DNA of 64,000 nucleotides from Turbatrix aceti (Eukaryota; Nematoda; Chromadorea; Rhabditida; Panagrolaimidae). The stretch spans positions 1,054,001 to 1,118,000 of the forward strand of contig OZ017767.1 of assembly GCA_963969345.1 (NCBI GenBank), given 5' to 3'. Positions within the stretch are counted from its first letter, which is position 1. Every line of letters begins with the position of its first letter. Below, piece after piece: positions 46,833-59,089 of this stretch. Below the pieces are notes generated by a model. That model made no database searches, was not told the DNA's origin, and saw only the letters and a list, made by a program, of their open reading frames with translations. Made by a program: the position numbers and the translations under genes.

Positions 46833-48812
46833 GAGGGACTCTGCGAGCCGATTTTGGAATAAGGTGAAAGCCGCGACCCAGCTAATTTACAACTTCAAAT
46901 GTTTTGTGCCCAAGTTGTAGGGGGGCCTATGGGAGACTCCAAATGGGCCATAATAGATTTTTCAGATGCCGGATTCTGGAGCTAGGGCTTCTCGAATGTT
47001 TCGACGTCAAAATTTCAAACTGCTTCTAAAAATCTGATTTTTGGCATACAGGGGTATCTTGGCACGAGAAATCGACTGGTGTATTCCGATTTTTCAAAAA
47101 ACATCTGACTTTTTTGAAAAAATTGATTTTCTTCAATTTACCTGTTTTTACCGTCAAAAATTGGCTGTGGCGTCCGATAGAGGATCCTCCAGCGGGTTTT
47201 GACACCGGAATCTGAAAGCCCGTCTTTTTTGACGTCGATTGAGGTATTACACAAAAAAAATTATGTCCCTTTATTTGACCAACACTAGGCTTGTATGGCG
47301 CGCACTTGGTAAAAAAACACCTTTGTCGAGTTTCCGAAATGAATATTTTTATAGTTGGAAAAATCTAATTTGTGGTTTCCGGGGGTATTTTGGCACGAGA
47401 AATCGACTGGTGTATTCAGATTTCTCAAAAAACATCTGATTTTTATGAAAAACTTGATGGTTGATGTTTTACCGTTATTTACCGTCACAAAAATGGCTGC
47501 AGCGCCCAAGGGCAGGTCTTCCAGGCAGGTTTGATGCCAGAATCGGTTTCCCCATCTTTTTCGACGTCGATTGATGTATAACACAGAAAAATTGAGGTGC
47601 CTTTCTTTGACCATAGCCAGGTTTTTATCGCGCGCACTAGGTACAAACACCCTTTTTTTGCGTCATTGACCGAAAAAGACGTGGGCGCTTTTGTTTTATG
47701 TGCTTACGGTCACCTGGGTATGTTTAGACAGGTCCCAAAAATTGTTTTTAGCGACTTGCGCTCCTTATCAGATAATTGAAGCGGTAAATTACGATATTTC
47801 AGTTTCATGTTTTTTTAATGCCAGTGACAATACACAAAATAATCGGATGATCAGCGCAAGTCGCTAAAAACAATATTTAGGAGATGCCTGAACACACCCA
47901 GGTGACCGTGAGCACATAAAACAAAAATTGGCTTCAGGGCTTTTTTTTGAACATGACTCCTGTTACGCGCGCCCACGTCTTTTTCGGTCAATGACGCAAA
48001 AAAAGGTGTTTGCACCAAGTGCGCGCGATAAAAACCTGGCTATGGTCAAAGAAAGGCACCTCAATTTTTCTGTGTTATACATCAATCGACGTCGAAAAAG
48101 ATGGGGAAACCGATTCTGGCATCAAACCTGCCTGGAAGACCTGCCCTTGGGCGCTGCAGCCATTTTTGTGACGGTAAATAACGGTAAAACATCAACCATC
48201 AAGTTTTTCATAAAAATCAGATGTTTTTTGAGAAATCTAAATACACCAGTCGATTTCTCGTGCCAAAATACCCCCGGAAACCACAAATTAGATTTTTCCA
48301 ACTATAAAAATATTTATTTCGGAAACTCGACAAAGGTGTTTTTTTACCAAGTGCGCGCCATACAAGCCTAGTGTTGGTCAAATAAAGGGACATAATTTTT
48401 TTTGTGTAATACCTCAATCGACGTCAAAAAAGACGGGCTTTCAGATTCCGGTGTCAAAACCCGCTGGAGGATCCTCTCTCGGACGCCACAGCCAATTTTT
48501 GACGGTAAAAACAGGTAAATAGAAGAAAATCAATTTTTTCAAAAAAGTCAGATGTTTTTTGAAAAATCGGAATACACCAGTCGATTTCTCGTGCCAAGAT
48601 ACCCCTGTATGCCAAAAATCAGATTTTTAAAAGCAGTTTGAAATTTTGACGTCGAAACATTCGAGAAGCCCTAGCTCCAGAATCCGGCATCTGAAAAATC
48701 TATTATGGCCCATTTGGAGTCTCCCATAGGCCCCCCTACAACTTGGGCACAAAACATTTGAAGTTGTAAATTAGCTGGGTCGCCGACCTCAAATCGGCTC
48801 GCAGAGTCCCTT
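46833..48812. mobile_element. Foldback element C (about 1.98 kb), TTAA-flanked
   Basis: Large inverted repeat with arms of about 930 bp (46,833-47,765 and about 47,850-48,812), termini GAGGGACTCTGCGAGCCGAT and its near-complement, and an 85-bp centre. TTAA lies immediately outside both ends (46,829 and 48,813), the target of piggyBac-type elements. The right arm has an extra ~39-bp segment near 47,930-47,965. Arms carry matching 120-codon frames in mirror image. They are most likely spurious, because they are overwhelmingly repeat-derived and no transposase motif is seen. Confidence 0.85.
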
Positions 48813-48816
48813 TTAA

Positions 48817-51800
48817 GTATCCATCCCATCGCGCTCCATCCTAGACCCTCCCTCTTTGGTCACTTCCCCCCTCCTTCCATTTCCTGCAAGCTCTCTGATG
48901 GCCTGGTTCTGCAAGAAACCAAAAAACAAGCCATTATGTCATTCAAACGTCAGCCGCGTGCTGACTCCAGGCGACACAAGGCGGGTCGAAGAGCCGACCG
49001 ATTAGAACGATGCATTTTTACGGGAAAAGGGATAAAAAAAGCCATCTCTGGCCTTCTGTTTTATTCAAAAAATATAAATATTTGACGGCTCTGAAAAATG
49101 GCCCATGATATCCGCCTACTCATTTTTGATGCATATTTTTGATTCAGATGCTTTTTGAGCTGTGACGAACAAAAAATGCAGTTTGAACCGGCATGCAGTT
49201 AAAAAAATTGTGGATAACAGGAACCCTTGTCTATTGTCTGTTCACGTGTATCAAGAAAAAAATCCGCTAGTAGAAGTTTGCCAGTTTATCTAATCCAAAA
49301 ATATAAAATCAATTGTTTAAAACATATGTACGATTTTTATAAAACCAAAAAATGACGTCATCAACGTATGTAATTCTACTGATAAGAACAGTCGAGCGCA
49401 GTACATACAAGTGAAAAATATACATTTTTGAGAGTTAGTTTTAAAAATATCTTTATATTAAGCGCAATAAGTTTTTGAATTATACAAAAATGTTTACGTT
49501 AAAAAATGACTCATTATCTGCCTACTAAATGTTGACGTATTTTTAAACAAATTTCAACAACAAAGTAACTGCTGCAACACCAGTGTTTTGTTTTCAAATC
49601 GCATTTTAATCAAAAAACGTTTTAGATTTGTCTATATAAAAAGGTTTCCAACATAAATATTTTTTGTCGACATATTGCTATTACTGTCAAAAAACACGAA
49701 TTTTAGTCGGCTAACAAGAGTTTTTTTCCATTGAAACTATTCACTCTAATTTCATTGTTTTTTTTCCCAATTTGTAACTCACTAATCCACCAGGTACTAA
49801 TCTCTCTTTCGTACACAAACTTTTAGCGGTGCCTGACTGACTTTCTTTCTGATAATTAGTTCGCCGGAAAATGACACGATCCGGTTGTATGGTTTACAGT
49901 GAAGTATTTTTTAACAGTGCAAAAAAAGTAAAAATTGATCTACCCGGATAGCCTGGGGAATTCCGAGTCAGGGATTATGGCGTATACATAAAAGTGCGCA
50001 TCATCTTGCAGCCAAAAGAAGTATTATTTTTGGCACACATTTTTTGATGAGTGGGCCCCCAGAATAATTAGTATGAATAATTAGAGAACGGAATGACGGC
50101 ATTTTTGAGTTTAGACAAAAGTATAAAAATAATAAGTAAAATAAATTATGAATTTTTTATAGCAAACTTTAGGTAAAAAATAATCAAAAAATCCAATGGC
50201 TGATATTGCGGGAATTACAAAAAGAAAAAGAATTTTAAATTGTCATCAAATGTTTAGTGATTTTTGAGACGAACAACTGATTGAGCTTTATACATAAAAG
50301 CTCACAATCATTTTGGGGACAATGCAGAACAATCAGAGCAATCATTTCAGTTTGTTGATCTTTGAATAGAGCATTTGAGCGGTTCAGTTCAAAATTTCGA
50401 ACCGAGCATTGCGTATTATTTGAACTCAATTTCCGTAGCAAATAAATTTACTTTTTATTTTATTTTCTGGGCAACATGAGTAAAGACAAAGACATTTCGT
50501 TTTCCGCTTCCCTTCTCTGTTTGACGATGATTCACGCCTCCCTCTGTCGATTCACACAGACGCGTCATTTTTTGTCGATTGTTTGGGGTATCGAACAGTG
50601 TTTAGTCTAACGCCCTATTGTCAATGTGATGTCCATTGGTCTTACATGCGCCAGTTTGGGAACCCCTTTGTGCACAAATTTGTGCACATGCCTGCCTGTT
50701 TGCAACCGGTCCTGCGGTCAACTGTCGGAATGAATGTAATGTGATGTAAATGACCGATCTTTTGACTTGACTATCCAGTGTGAACTGACTGACGGATTGC
50801 GTTTGGTCGCGTTACGCGTTTGTTTCTGACCGAACCGTAAGGATGTCAAACCACGCTGACAAATAATAGTATGGGGTCTTTTTTGAGAATGTTAATTATT
50901 GTCAAATTATGTGTTGAAATATATATATATTGTTTACGTTTTTAGCTTTTTGTTTTTTTTCGAAGAAAAAAGTTTTTATGGTTTCCATATCCGAAGTAGT
51001 GTCTAAATAGATATTTATCAGACTTCTCAGTGATCAATCGTTTTTTTAATAACATACATGTGGTTGATTCAGTTTACCCCGATTTTCTCCCCAAACGAGC
51101 TCAAAAGGTCAAGTGGCAAGTGTTTATAACCACATACCCGCAATGTATTGCGTCGCGCCTTGCCCCATCGATGCTCTTCATGCATGCATGGGTCGTACAT
51201 GCATACACGCAATTCAATCGAGAATGACATAAGTGGTATCCATTCTCCTTCCCCTCCCCAGTCTTGACGACTAACGGCGACCGCGTCACCACGTTGCGTT
51301 TGAAAAGTAGTGGCGATCGATTCGGGAGGGTTACGTGAATTTGTTTGCGTTATAGTATATCAGTATAAATAAGCCTGATCAAGTTGTTGTCTACAATAAA
51401 ATTTTAAAATTTTGATTCAACCAATTACGGAAAATTCGGTTTTCTTTTCCAAATCCAACAAAATGCATTTTTATTTCGTTTTTCTAAACGCTTCAATCTA
51501 ATTGTAGTTTTCACTGTCCCCAACCAAAAAATCTAATTCAAGAATTGAATCAGTTTTTTTTCTCATGTGTATCTGTTTGAGCCCAGTTTGTGGCTTCTCT
51601 ATAAATTCCCCCTTTTTCACTGATAATTTTATCTGCTCGGAATTTTTTTATTGCATCAACGATAAAAAATGGGAAAATCAATGTTTTCCTTTATTTTGAT
51701 GATTCACGTTATTTTTTAATCAAATAACCGAATTATGGTTCTTGTGAATGAATACTTTCTAAAAGTTTTGTAAAATTTTGTTGTGTAGCATTTCTAAATG

Positions 51801-52193
51801 TGCATTATTAAACTTTAACAAAGTTTCATATTTTATGGTCAGTTTCTAAATCTAAATATTTTTTGGGTTGTGATAGATTGATGCAAAAAGTAAACCTCGT
51901 TCATCAGCGTTATTGCGTTCATCAAATTGCTCGACAAAACTCTGTTCAAGCATTAGAGTAAATGACTTTGATTGAAAACTCAACACTTGTATTTTATTAT
52001 TTAAATAAGCATTCGAAAATAAATAGTATGGTGTTTTCAGTTTTTTGCAATGTCACGTTTGAAACGAACATCAGTTATTTATTTCTGACGCGCATTTTTT
52101 TTGAATTTTCAAATCAACAACACGTGCCGCTTTATCCAATTGATTTGTAACCGGTTTTACAATGTTTTTACATTTTCTTACGTTCAGCAAAAT
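48817..52193. other. Gene-poor region
   Basis: About 3.4 kb of AT-rich DNA with a pyrimidine-rich patch at 48,830-48,900 and no supported exon, RNA gene or repeat. CAGTTTTT at 51551 and 52038. Confidence 0.5.
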
Positions 52194-55100
52194 ATGGCAT
52201 CACGAGTGACAACAAGTAGCAACACAACAACCCCCTGGTCATCATACGACATAGACGATGAAACCGACAATCCAGGCGTTTCAAAAAAGAATTTTGATGA
52301 TTTGGGTGGGTTTTTTTTCAACTAATTGAAACATTTGCAAAAAAATCAGCAAAGAAACGACAAAAACTTCGACAGTTTTGTTCGTTCAATTGATTGTGTT
52401 CTGGTTGATTTGGAGATTGAATTGCGTTCGCTTGACAACAAGCAATGCTGTGTGATGGAAAACGATTATAAGCCAAAAGCCGGAGGGGAAGAACGTGAAA
52501 TGTGATAGTGTTTCTTTTATTGTTCGGATTGAAATTTTTTTAAGCAAATCAGCCTGTTGTTGTTCGCAGTTAATTTTCAAGTCGTTCATAATTTATCATT
52601 CAAGAAAAAAAACAAGAAATAAAAATCGCTTAGATGGTTCTCAGTTTCTATGTATTTGTTACAAAAATTTATATCTTGGAATACTGATTGAGAAGTTAGC
52701 TTTTTGATTTTGTGTATCTCAAATACGTTTTTTGCATTTTTTTTATTGGTGCCTAAGCTCTGCTTCACATGTCCTTGTCTTGTGCCCCGTTTTTCTTTTT
52801 TTTGCCAGCTAACAAAACAACAACAAACATCAGCTTAGCAGCGCCATGCTGCCGGTCGTCCGGTCCTGTCAACTCCCACTTCCCCGCCAGCCGAGATAGA
52901 TTTTTTTGTCCCCCATTGTGGGAATTCAGAGCATGACACAATGAAGGGTGCAGGACATGGCATGCCGGGGGCAGGAGCAGGGGACGAGACGACGGGCATG
53001 AATAAATGCAAAGCGCCTGCTTGCATCATGGTCGCCTGCTTGCAGCCACCCAGCCGGTCTCCCAGTGCTACTAACTAACTCTCAGATGTTATGCGTATTT
53101 TTGTCTTCCCGCAGGCGACTCAGCTTGTTTCATGTGGGTGAACGAAATTGCTGCGTATCTCACAGCTGGCATGAGTTAGGAAAAGGGGGAGGGGTTGTTG
53201 TTATTTTGCTGTTCAAGGCTGTGCTGTTTGAGCGGGAGCTGTGTGCCTGTTCTTTGTCTTCTTTTTTTTAAGTTAGCCTTTTTCAGATCGTGAAAAAATA
53301 TTTTTTTGTAATCATTTTTGCAGTAAACATTTTTTATTATACTTAAAAATGTGTTTTTTATTAACATACGTTTTTGTGCACTTTTGATTTATAATGGAAC
53401 CTTACAATGGGTTGAAATTCAGTGACACCCATAATTTTATCTATTTGTCAGTTATTTGTTTGTATTTTTTGTTAAAAATCGATGCAAGCACCGAACTTTG
53501 ACTCAATATCACAATCTTTTTAAAATTAAAATGTTTTTCACCCGCTTCGATTTCGTGAGTCGACCTCTTTCAAGCTCGCACTGATCAACCCCGCTTACGC
53601 CTACGTTTGTTTTTCAACAGCCTGTGTTTCGGCAAAATCGCAAGCAATCGTTTGAAAAAAAGCATCGAACAATTGCTCGTAAAACAAGTTGTTGTTGACG
53701 CTGATTTTTGTTTTCTTTGTTTTTTTATCGTTGCTAGCAAAAAATTGATTTTTTTGGGATTTGACTATCTTTTTCGATGTTATCGAAAAAATTAAATAGC
53801 AATCCGTTCACTGATTATTTTTTTAAATTATCAAATGTAATTAAGATTTTTTAAATTTCAATGAAAATGTACGCCTCATGGGCAACAGTTTTTTCGCACT
53901 CTGCACAACATTGCTGCTTCCTCGCTCCCTGTTTTTCCCCTTTTTGTAGTCATTAACGACCTCTAAATACCACTGACTAGATACGCACCAGCGACCATCT
54001 TCTTACAGTTTTTCGGACACTCACAAAACTAATAGTCGTCTAGATACTACAATAAAAAAAGATTGGGGTCCGTGGGGCGCGATCTTTCCTTCTTAGCGTC
54101 CGGTTGTCTTCACCACCATCTTCGTTGTTGCCTGTTTGCTTGTCCATAGCATCATCGGCCTCCTCATTCGCGTCGTCTTTGCTCTTGTACATACTCTTTC
54201 TTGCGCGGAGTGACCGAACCAAAAGAAAACAAGCAAGGCCCAGCCCAGCCGAGTCTCTCTCTTTTTTTTCCTGTTTGGGGTCGAAGAAGACGAAGACGAA
54301 GAGGAGGAAGAAATAGTGAGGTAGTGATCGATTGAGCAAACTTACCTTCCCTATCCTATCCTACCTGTCGATATCGAACGTTAGAACTCTTTTAACAACA
54401 TATCAGTGATTTCTAAAATTTGGTGTTGTGCGAAATGACGGACCGATTTTTGTCCCAAATGCGTCAGTCTAGGCGCTATCACTATCGCTATTCCTCCGAT
54501 ACCGTGTCAAATGTTCCCAATTTAAGAAGTGGTAGTACAGTTGGTCGCAAAGTCATGCCGATCAAGGAGGGCACACCTGACGGGCAGTTTGTCGACGCTG
54601 TCAAACCGGCACTTGGTAAGCACAGGAATTACATAGAAACTTGTCAAATAAATTATACTAATTATACTAACACGAAATTCTGTGAAAAAAAAAATTTCTT
54701 GATTCCTATTCACAATAGACATAATCAGTTTACAATTAATGAAATTCAAAAATTTTGATAGGTTTTGTGACTTAATTACAGTTTTTTTTAATTTTATTTA
54801 AATTACGCACTGCGTCAAAATTTTTAATTTCTGATATGTCTTATGTTGAAGCTTTCAGAATCCCTTTTGTCAGACCTCCAACGAACAACCGAGGTCCTCA
54901 GACGCGCGCAGCAGCGTAACAGCCAGGAGCGTGAACTTACCGAGTCCCGATCTGCCAAGTACAACCGTAACAGCTACGACAACGACATCGAACCTATCTA
55001 CCAAGAGCAGAATGTTGCCAAAAAGTTTGTTTTTTACAAAAAAACTGAAATGCGCAGCTAATAATTTTTGTCTAATAAAAGTGAAAATTTATTTATTTCT

Positions 55101-56399
55101 TAAATTTTTTTGTTCACAAAAATGTGTGAACCCTAACCATTTTTCAGTTTAAAATTACATATCTTTTAGCACCCGCGCTTCCAGCGAGCAATACCGAAAA
55201 TCCACGACCAGCCCCGACGGTATTGGTGCAAAGTCATCGACACTGGACTCGATGCTCGGGAACCTGCAAATCGACATGACCAAGCACGGCATTCACACGA
55301 TTCCGAAGGGTGACTGTGCGTCGTGCGACAAACCCATCATCGGACAGGTCATCATTGCGCTCGGCAAGATGTGGCACCCCGAGCACTACGTCTGCTCCCA
55401 CTGCGGCGAGCAGATCGGTCACCGCAGCTTCTTCGAACGCGGTGGCAAGGCGTACTGTGAGAACGACTACCACGACCTTTTCTCGCCAAGGTGTGCTTAC
55501 TGCAACGGGCCCATCAAAAATGTAAGCCTTTCTCTATAAAAAAGCACTTATTTAAAAAATTATGCTTTGCAAGTATGATACACAAAAAAACAGTTTTTGT
55601 ATGTGTTCGATAAAAAATCTAAACAAATGCAAACCTTTTTTCAAAGTTAAATTTTTTTGCGACTTGTGTTGTTTTTTATTTTTGAACGACAACACCATCA
55701 AATTCATCTGTTTATATATTTTTTATTGCAGCACTTTTTAGTTACTCACAGTGAAAACTTTTTTTTTACAAAACCCCTCTTTTCAGCGGTGCATCTCCGC
55801 GCTGAACAAAAACTTCCACCCCGAACATTTCACCTGTGCCGACTGTGGTCAGCCTTTCGGCACCGACGGCTTCCACGAGCGCGACGGAGTCGCCTACTGT
55901 CGGGAAGACTTCTTCCGTCTCTTCGCCCCCAAGTGCCATGGCTGCAACGAGGTCATCAAGTCCAAGTTTATCACTGCTCTCGGCACTCACTGGCATCCCA
56001 ACTGCTTTATCTGTCAGGTAAGCTCAAAGTTTTACAATCAGTTAATTTTTCACGTTGTTTGACGTGTAATTAATTGTCCACGTTCCCCGTTGTCCGTCGT
56101 CCGTTTACGTTCTGTTCATTTTACAGAAATGCAATCGTTCATTCGATGGCACAGCTTTTTTCGAGCACGAAGGCAAGCCTCTCTGCGAGCAGCACTTTCA
56201 CGAGGTTCGGGGCTCGCTCTGCGTCGAGTGTCGTCGCCCGATCAACGGACGCTGCGTGTCCGCGATGGGTGCCAAGTTTCACCCCGAGCACTTTTGCTGT
56301 TCGTACTGCAATCGCCAGCTGACACGTGGCACTTTTCGCGAAGCCAATCGAAAACCCTTCTGTCATCGATGTTTTGACAAAATCAACTGCCCAATGTGA
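52194..56399 (+). CDS. pxl-1: Paxillin (LD motifs plus four LIM domains)
   Basis: Core exons 54859-55024, 55170-55521, 55787-56017 and 56127-56399 encode one strong LD motif ([15 protein letters not shown]), a second weaker one ([16 protein letters not shown]) and four LIM domains opening CASCDK, CAYCNG, CHGCNE and CVECRR, ending CFDKINCPM. Paxillin is the focal-adhesion adaptor; in nematodes it acts at muscle dense bodies and in the pharynx. Two first exons end in the same phase and both splice to 54859. One is 52194-52305, after TTACGTTCAG; its last residues complete the LD motif as [12 protein letters not shown]. The other is 54435-54615, giving [13 protein letters not shown] and a 400-residue protein. 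The first form has a 2.55-kb intron. I infer alternative promoters. LIM domains are about 60 residues each, as usual. Confidence 0.9.
52306..54434 (+). other. pxl-1: Large first intron or alternative promoter region of paxillin
   Basis: Between the two candidate first exons. A GC-richer block at 52,840-53,060 and another at 54,060-54,330 may be regulatory (the latter precedes exon 1b). No independent gene is supported; the frames at 54,040-54,340 overlap on both strands and show no motif. Confidence 0.4.
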
Positions 56400-56997
56400 C
56401 AGATTACAGTTTCTTGTTTCATTGTTGATTTTTTGGTCATTAACAAATTTTTTTTTGTCTGCTTGCCGTTTTTCAAGTTTGTTTTTTCGTGTGTACAAAA
56501 GTGAAATCCTGTGATTTTGCGTGTATCAGTTATCAAATACTTTTTCAAGCGTGAACATTCCTTATCAAAAAAATGTGTCGGATAATAAAACGAGTCTCAC
56601 GTTTGTAGTGGACAAATTTTTTCTAACTTAATTTGATTTTTTATAAATATAAATATCTTATGCCCGAATTTACAGTTTTTTCATCAATATTTTTCATCCA
56701 AAAATCAATTTTTTTTGTTAACGTAATTTTTTCGGAAAAAACTATGTACGTCTGAAACTTTATTTGTGAGCACTAGCTACATAATTATACAAATAATAAA
56801 AAACAAACAGATATGCGCACATTTGCCATCAACATGTGTCAAAAGAGTACCTGCCTGCCGTGATCTAACACATCTAAATAACACAAACTCAAAAAATTGT
56901 TAAATTATTGTAAATAAAAATCGTTTGTCAACACAAATTCGCGGTGATAAAAGATACAGTTAAAAATTTGCAGGCTAATAACCATTTCTCTCAACAG

Positions 56998-57045
56998 TGC
57001 CCGATGCAGGTGACATATTTCGAAGAGGAAGAAGAATACTACTAA
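56998..57045 (+). other. Possible alternative terminal exon of paxillin
   Basis: After an acceptor (CTCTCAACAG) a frame opens CPMQVTYFEEEEEYY then stops. It repeats the CPM that ends the main protein. No GT donor allows a canonical join that keeps CPM, so its use is unproven; a decayed duplicate exon is the alternative. Confidence 0.25.
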
Positions 57046-57445
57046 CGTCGAGCCTTGCCACAGGCTAGCAATGTTTCAGTATCATTACGAAGATGTATTT
57101 TGTCCAAATTATAAAACTGTCAGTTAAACAATAAAATATGCAAAATTCATAAATACGACAAATTCTAAATATTGAAATGCTTATTGAAAATATTCATTTG
57201 TTCAGTGTACCCCCAAAATTTACAAAATCAACTGAAATTCGGAACAAAAAAATATTTATACTTTTCTATCAATTTGACAAAAAAAATAAAAAGTCATAAA
57301 ATAAAAATGTCTGTCAGTTTTTATGTCACAAGTTGTGACACAAAAACTGTGACTCACAAAGTGACGCCAGTGGAACTTTCTTCTTGACCTTTTGCTGCCA
57401 AATAATTTTTTTTATTTTTTTTTGTTCTTCATAAAAATTGGGCGT

Positions 57446-57868
57446 CTTTTTTAAATTTCAAAGCATTCAGTTAGCTAAAATCAAAGTCAGTTATTTTTTA
57501 AACAACGTAGTAAATCATAAAAGAAAAATACTCTCGAGACGTTTCTTTAAAGTATTATTTAAAAATAATCCATAATTATGTAATTATAAAAATTGAGAAT
57601 TGAAAGATTTTTGCAATCTATTTTAAATTTCAAAGCATTCAATTAGCTAAAATCAAAGTCAGTTATTTTTTAAACAACGTAGTAAATCATAAAAGAAAAA
57701 ATACTCTCGAGACGTTTCTTTAAAGTATTATTTAAAAATAATCCATAATTATGTAATTATAAAAATCGTGAATTGAAAGATTTTTGCAATCTATTTTAAA
57801 TTTCAAAGCATTCAATTAGCTAAAATCAAAGTCAGTTATTTTTTAAACAACGTAGTGAATCGTAAAAA
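57446..57868. repeat. Tandem repeat, period about 172 bp, 2.5 copies
   Basis: CAAAGCATTCAATTAGC recurs at 57,459, 57,631 and 57,804, and TACTCTCGAGACGTTTC at two positions. Copies are nearly identical. The third is truncated after AACAACGTAGTGAATC. Confidence 0.92.
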
Positions 57869-58216
57869 AATTTATGGCTTACGAATTTCCAATAGCAGTT
57901 AATTTCAAAAATATTTAGTATATATATAAATAATGCAAAAATATTTCCAATTATTTAACATCATGAAAAATAAAAATGCAATAAATCGATAATGAGTAAA
58001 GTCCGGTACTACAATTCGATTCTTCCACTGTCAGTATAACAAATGCATTAAAAATCTGCTAGACCACCAATGACGTCAAAAATCGTGCCAAGGATGATCC
58101 GCTTCAAGATTTGGCCAAAACTGAAACACTTATAACAATGTCTCAGTTTAAATTCACTAAAGTATTGGATATATATATATTTTGTGATTCGTGTGCATGA
58201 TAGTATATTACATGAA

Positions 58217-58286
58217 GGCTCTCAATATGGCACAAGTAGTTGTAGAGGTAAAAATGATAAAACAACTACTCGTGCCATAGAGAGCC
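58217..58286 (+). ncRNA. Candidate microRNA hairpin, miR-183/miR-228-type seed on the 5' arm
   Basis: A 70-nt hairpin: GGCTCTC pairs with GAGAGCC. After a 2-nt bulge, TATGGCAC (58226-58233) pairs with GTGCCATA. One A/C mismatch is followed by a further 9 bp (AGTAGTTGT with ACAACTACT). The loop is about 18 nt. The 5'-arm strand starting UAUGGCACAAGUAG has nucleotides 2-8 AUGGCAC, the seed of animal miR-183 (UAUGGCACUGG...) and of C. elegans miR-228 (AAUGGCACU...), which also sits on the 5' arm. I infer a member of that family or an independent miRNA with the same seed. It lies in gene-free DNA about 400 bases before the U2 remnant. Confidence 0.55.
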
Positions 58287-58695
58287 CACCTCCTCGTATC
58301 CGGATGAGGGTTGGTAATGGCATTTTCACGGCATTTCCCGGAAATACATATCGCATTGATTTTTCAGTGACCTTCATAGTGACCCGTTGAGCAGCGCGCA
58401 GGACCCCCGACAGCGCGTGCTGTGCGAGCAACGGCGACATGTGCTGCGTGCGCGCGCGTCCCTGTCGCGAGTCTGCGGGATCCATGTTGAACAGGGTATG
58501 CCTCAACACACGCGTACGCGTCTTTTTCATTCATCGAGATTAGCACAAGCATAGAAACAACGACGGGAACGCCCTACGAGAGGGGAATGAAGTCGAAAAA
58601 GAGCGTTTTTCTTTCGTTTCCCTCGCGGTTTCTTGGATTCAAATGCGGTTTTCGACCCTCCGGGCATATCACGTGAGACCTAAAATGCCTTAGGT

Positions 58696-59035
58696 ATCGC
58701 TTCTCGGCCTCTTGGCTAAGATCAAAGTGTTTCCAAAAAATTCACTTTGATCTTTCCAAAAAATTGTACGGTGTTCTATTTAACTCTCCCCGCTCTCTTG
58801 CTTCTCTCTCTTTTGTTTTGTTTGTCCTTTTTGCACGAACATGTTTCGTGAAGCATTCTCTAATAAAGTTAATCTGTTCTTATCGGTTTAACCCCCGGTA
58901 CGATATCTATTGATATCATGGAGGTTATCGAATTTTTGGAACCTGATTGGTTGCAGGAGCTTGCTCCTCGCCAGTCGCGGGTCGACCCGGTATTGCACCT
59001 ACCTCCGGGAACGGCCCATCCCCTCCGGGGGAACC
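58696..59035 (+). pseudogene. U2 snRNA copy interrupted by about 140 nt
   Basis: 58,696-58,729 reads ATCGCTTCTCGGCCTCTTGG then CTAAGATCAAAGTG, the 5' end of U2. Homology resumes at 58,871 with AATCTGTTCTTATCGG and continues through stem II, the Sm site ATTTTTGGAACC (58,932-58,943), the stem III GCAGGAGCTTGCTCC and stem IV. Between them lie about 140 unrelated nt. The join falls exactly where GTAGTA, the branch-point recognition element, should be, and this is replaced (AGTTAATCTG). Removing a GT-AG intron at the available sites does not restore GTAGTA, so I call it a pseudogene. The downstream stems look conserved. Confidence 0.75.
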
Positions 59036-59089
59036 ATTTAAAACAATTTGACCTGAGGGTAAACCTCAAGTTCGGGATATACCCCAACA

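Larger units (their letters stand above)
56400..58216. other. Paxillin 3' region and AT-rich spacer
   Basis: Contains a possible extra paxillin exon at 56,998, a 172-bp tandem repeat at 57.45 kb and an otherwise featureless AT-rich stretch. CAGTTTTT at 56673 and 57315. Confidence 0.5.

Noticed and set aside
47285..48371. Mirror-image 120-147 codon frames in foldback element C
   Set aside because: Identical because the arms are inverted copies; no transposase motif, so treated as spurious.
58730..58870. A standard intron in the U2 gene
   Set aside because: The GT-AG pairs available do not rebuild GUAGUA, so interruption by insertion fits better, though not excluded.
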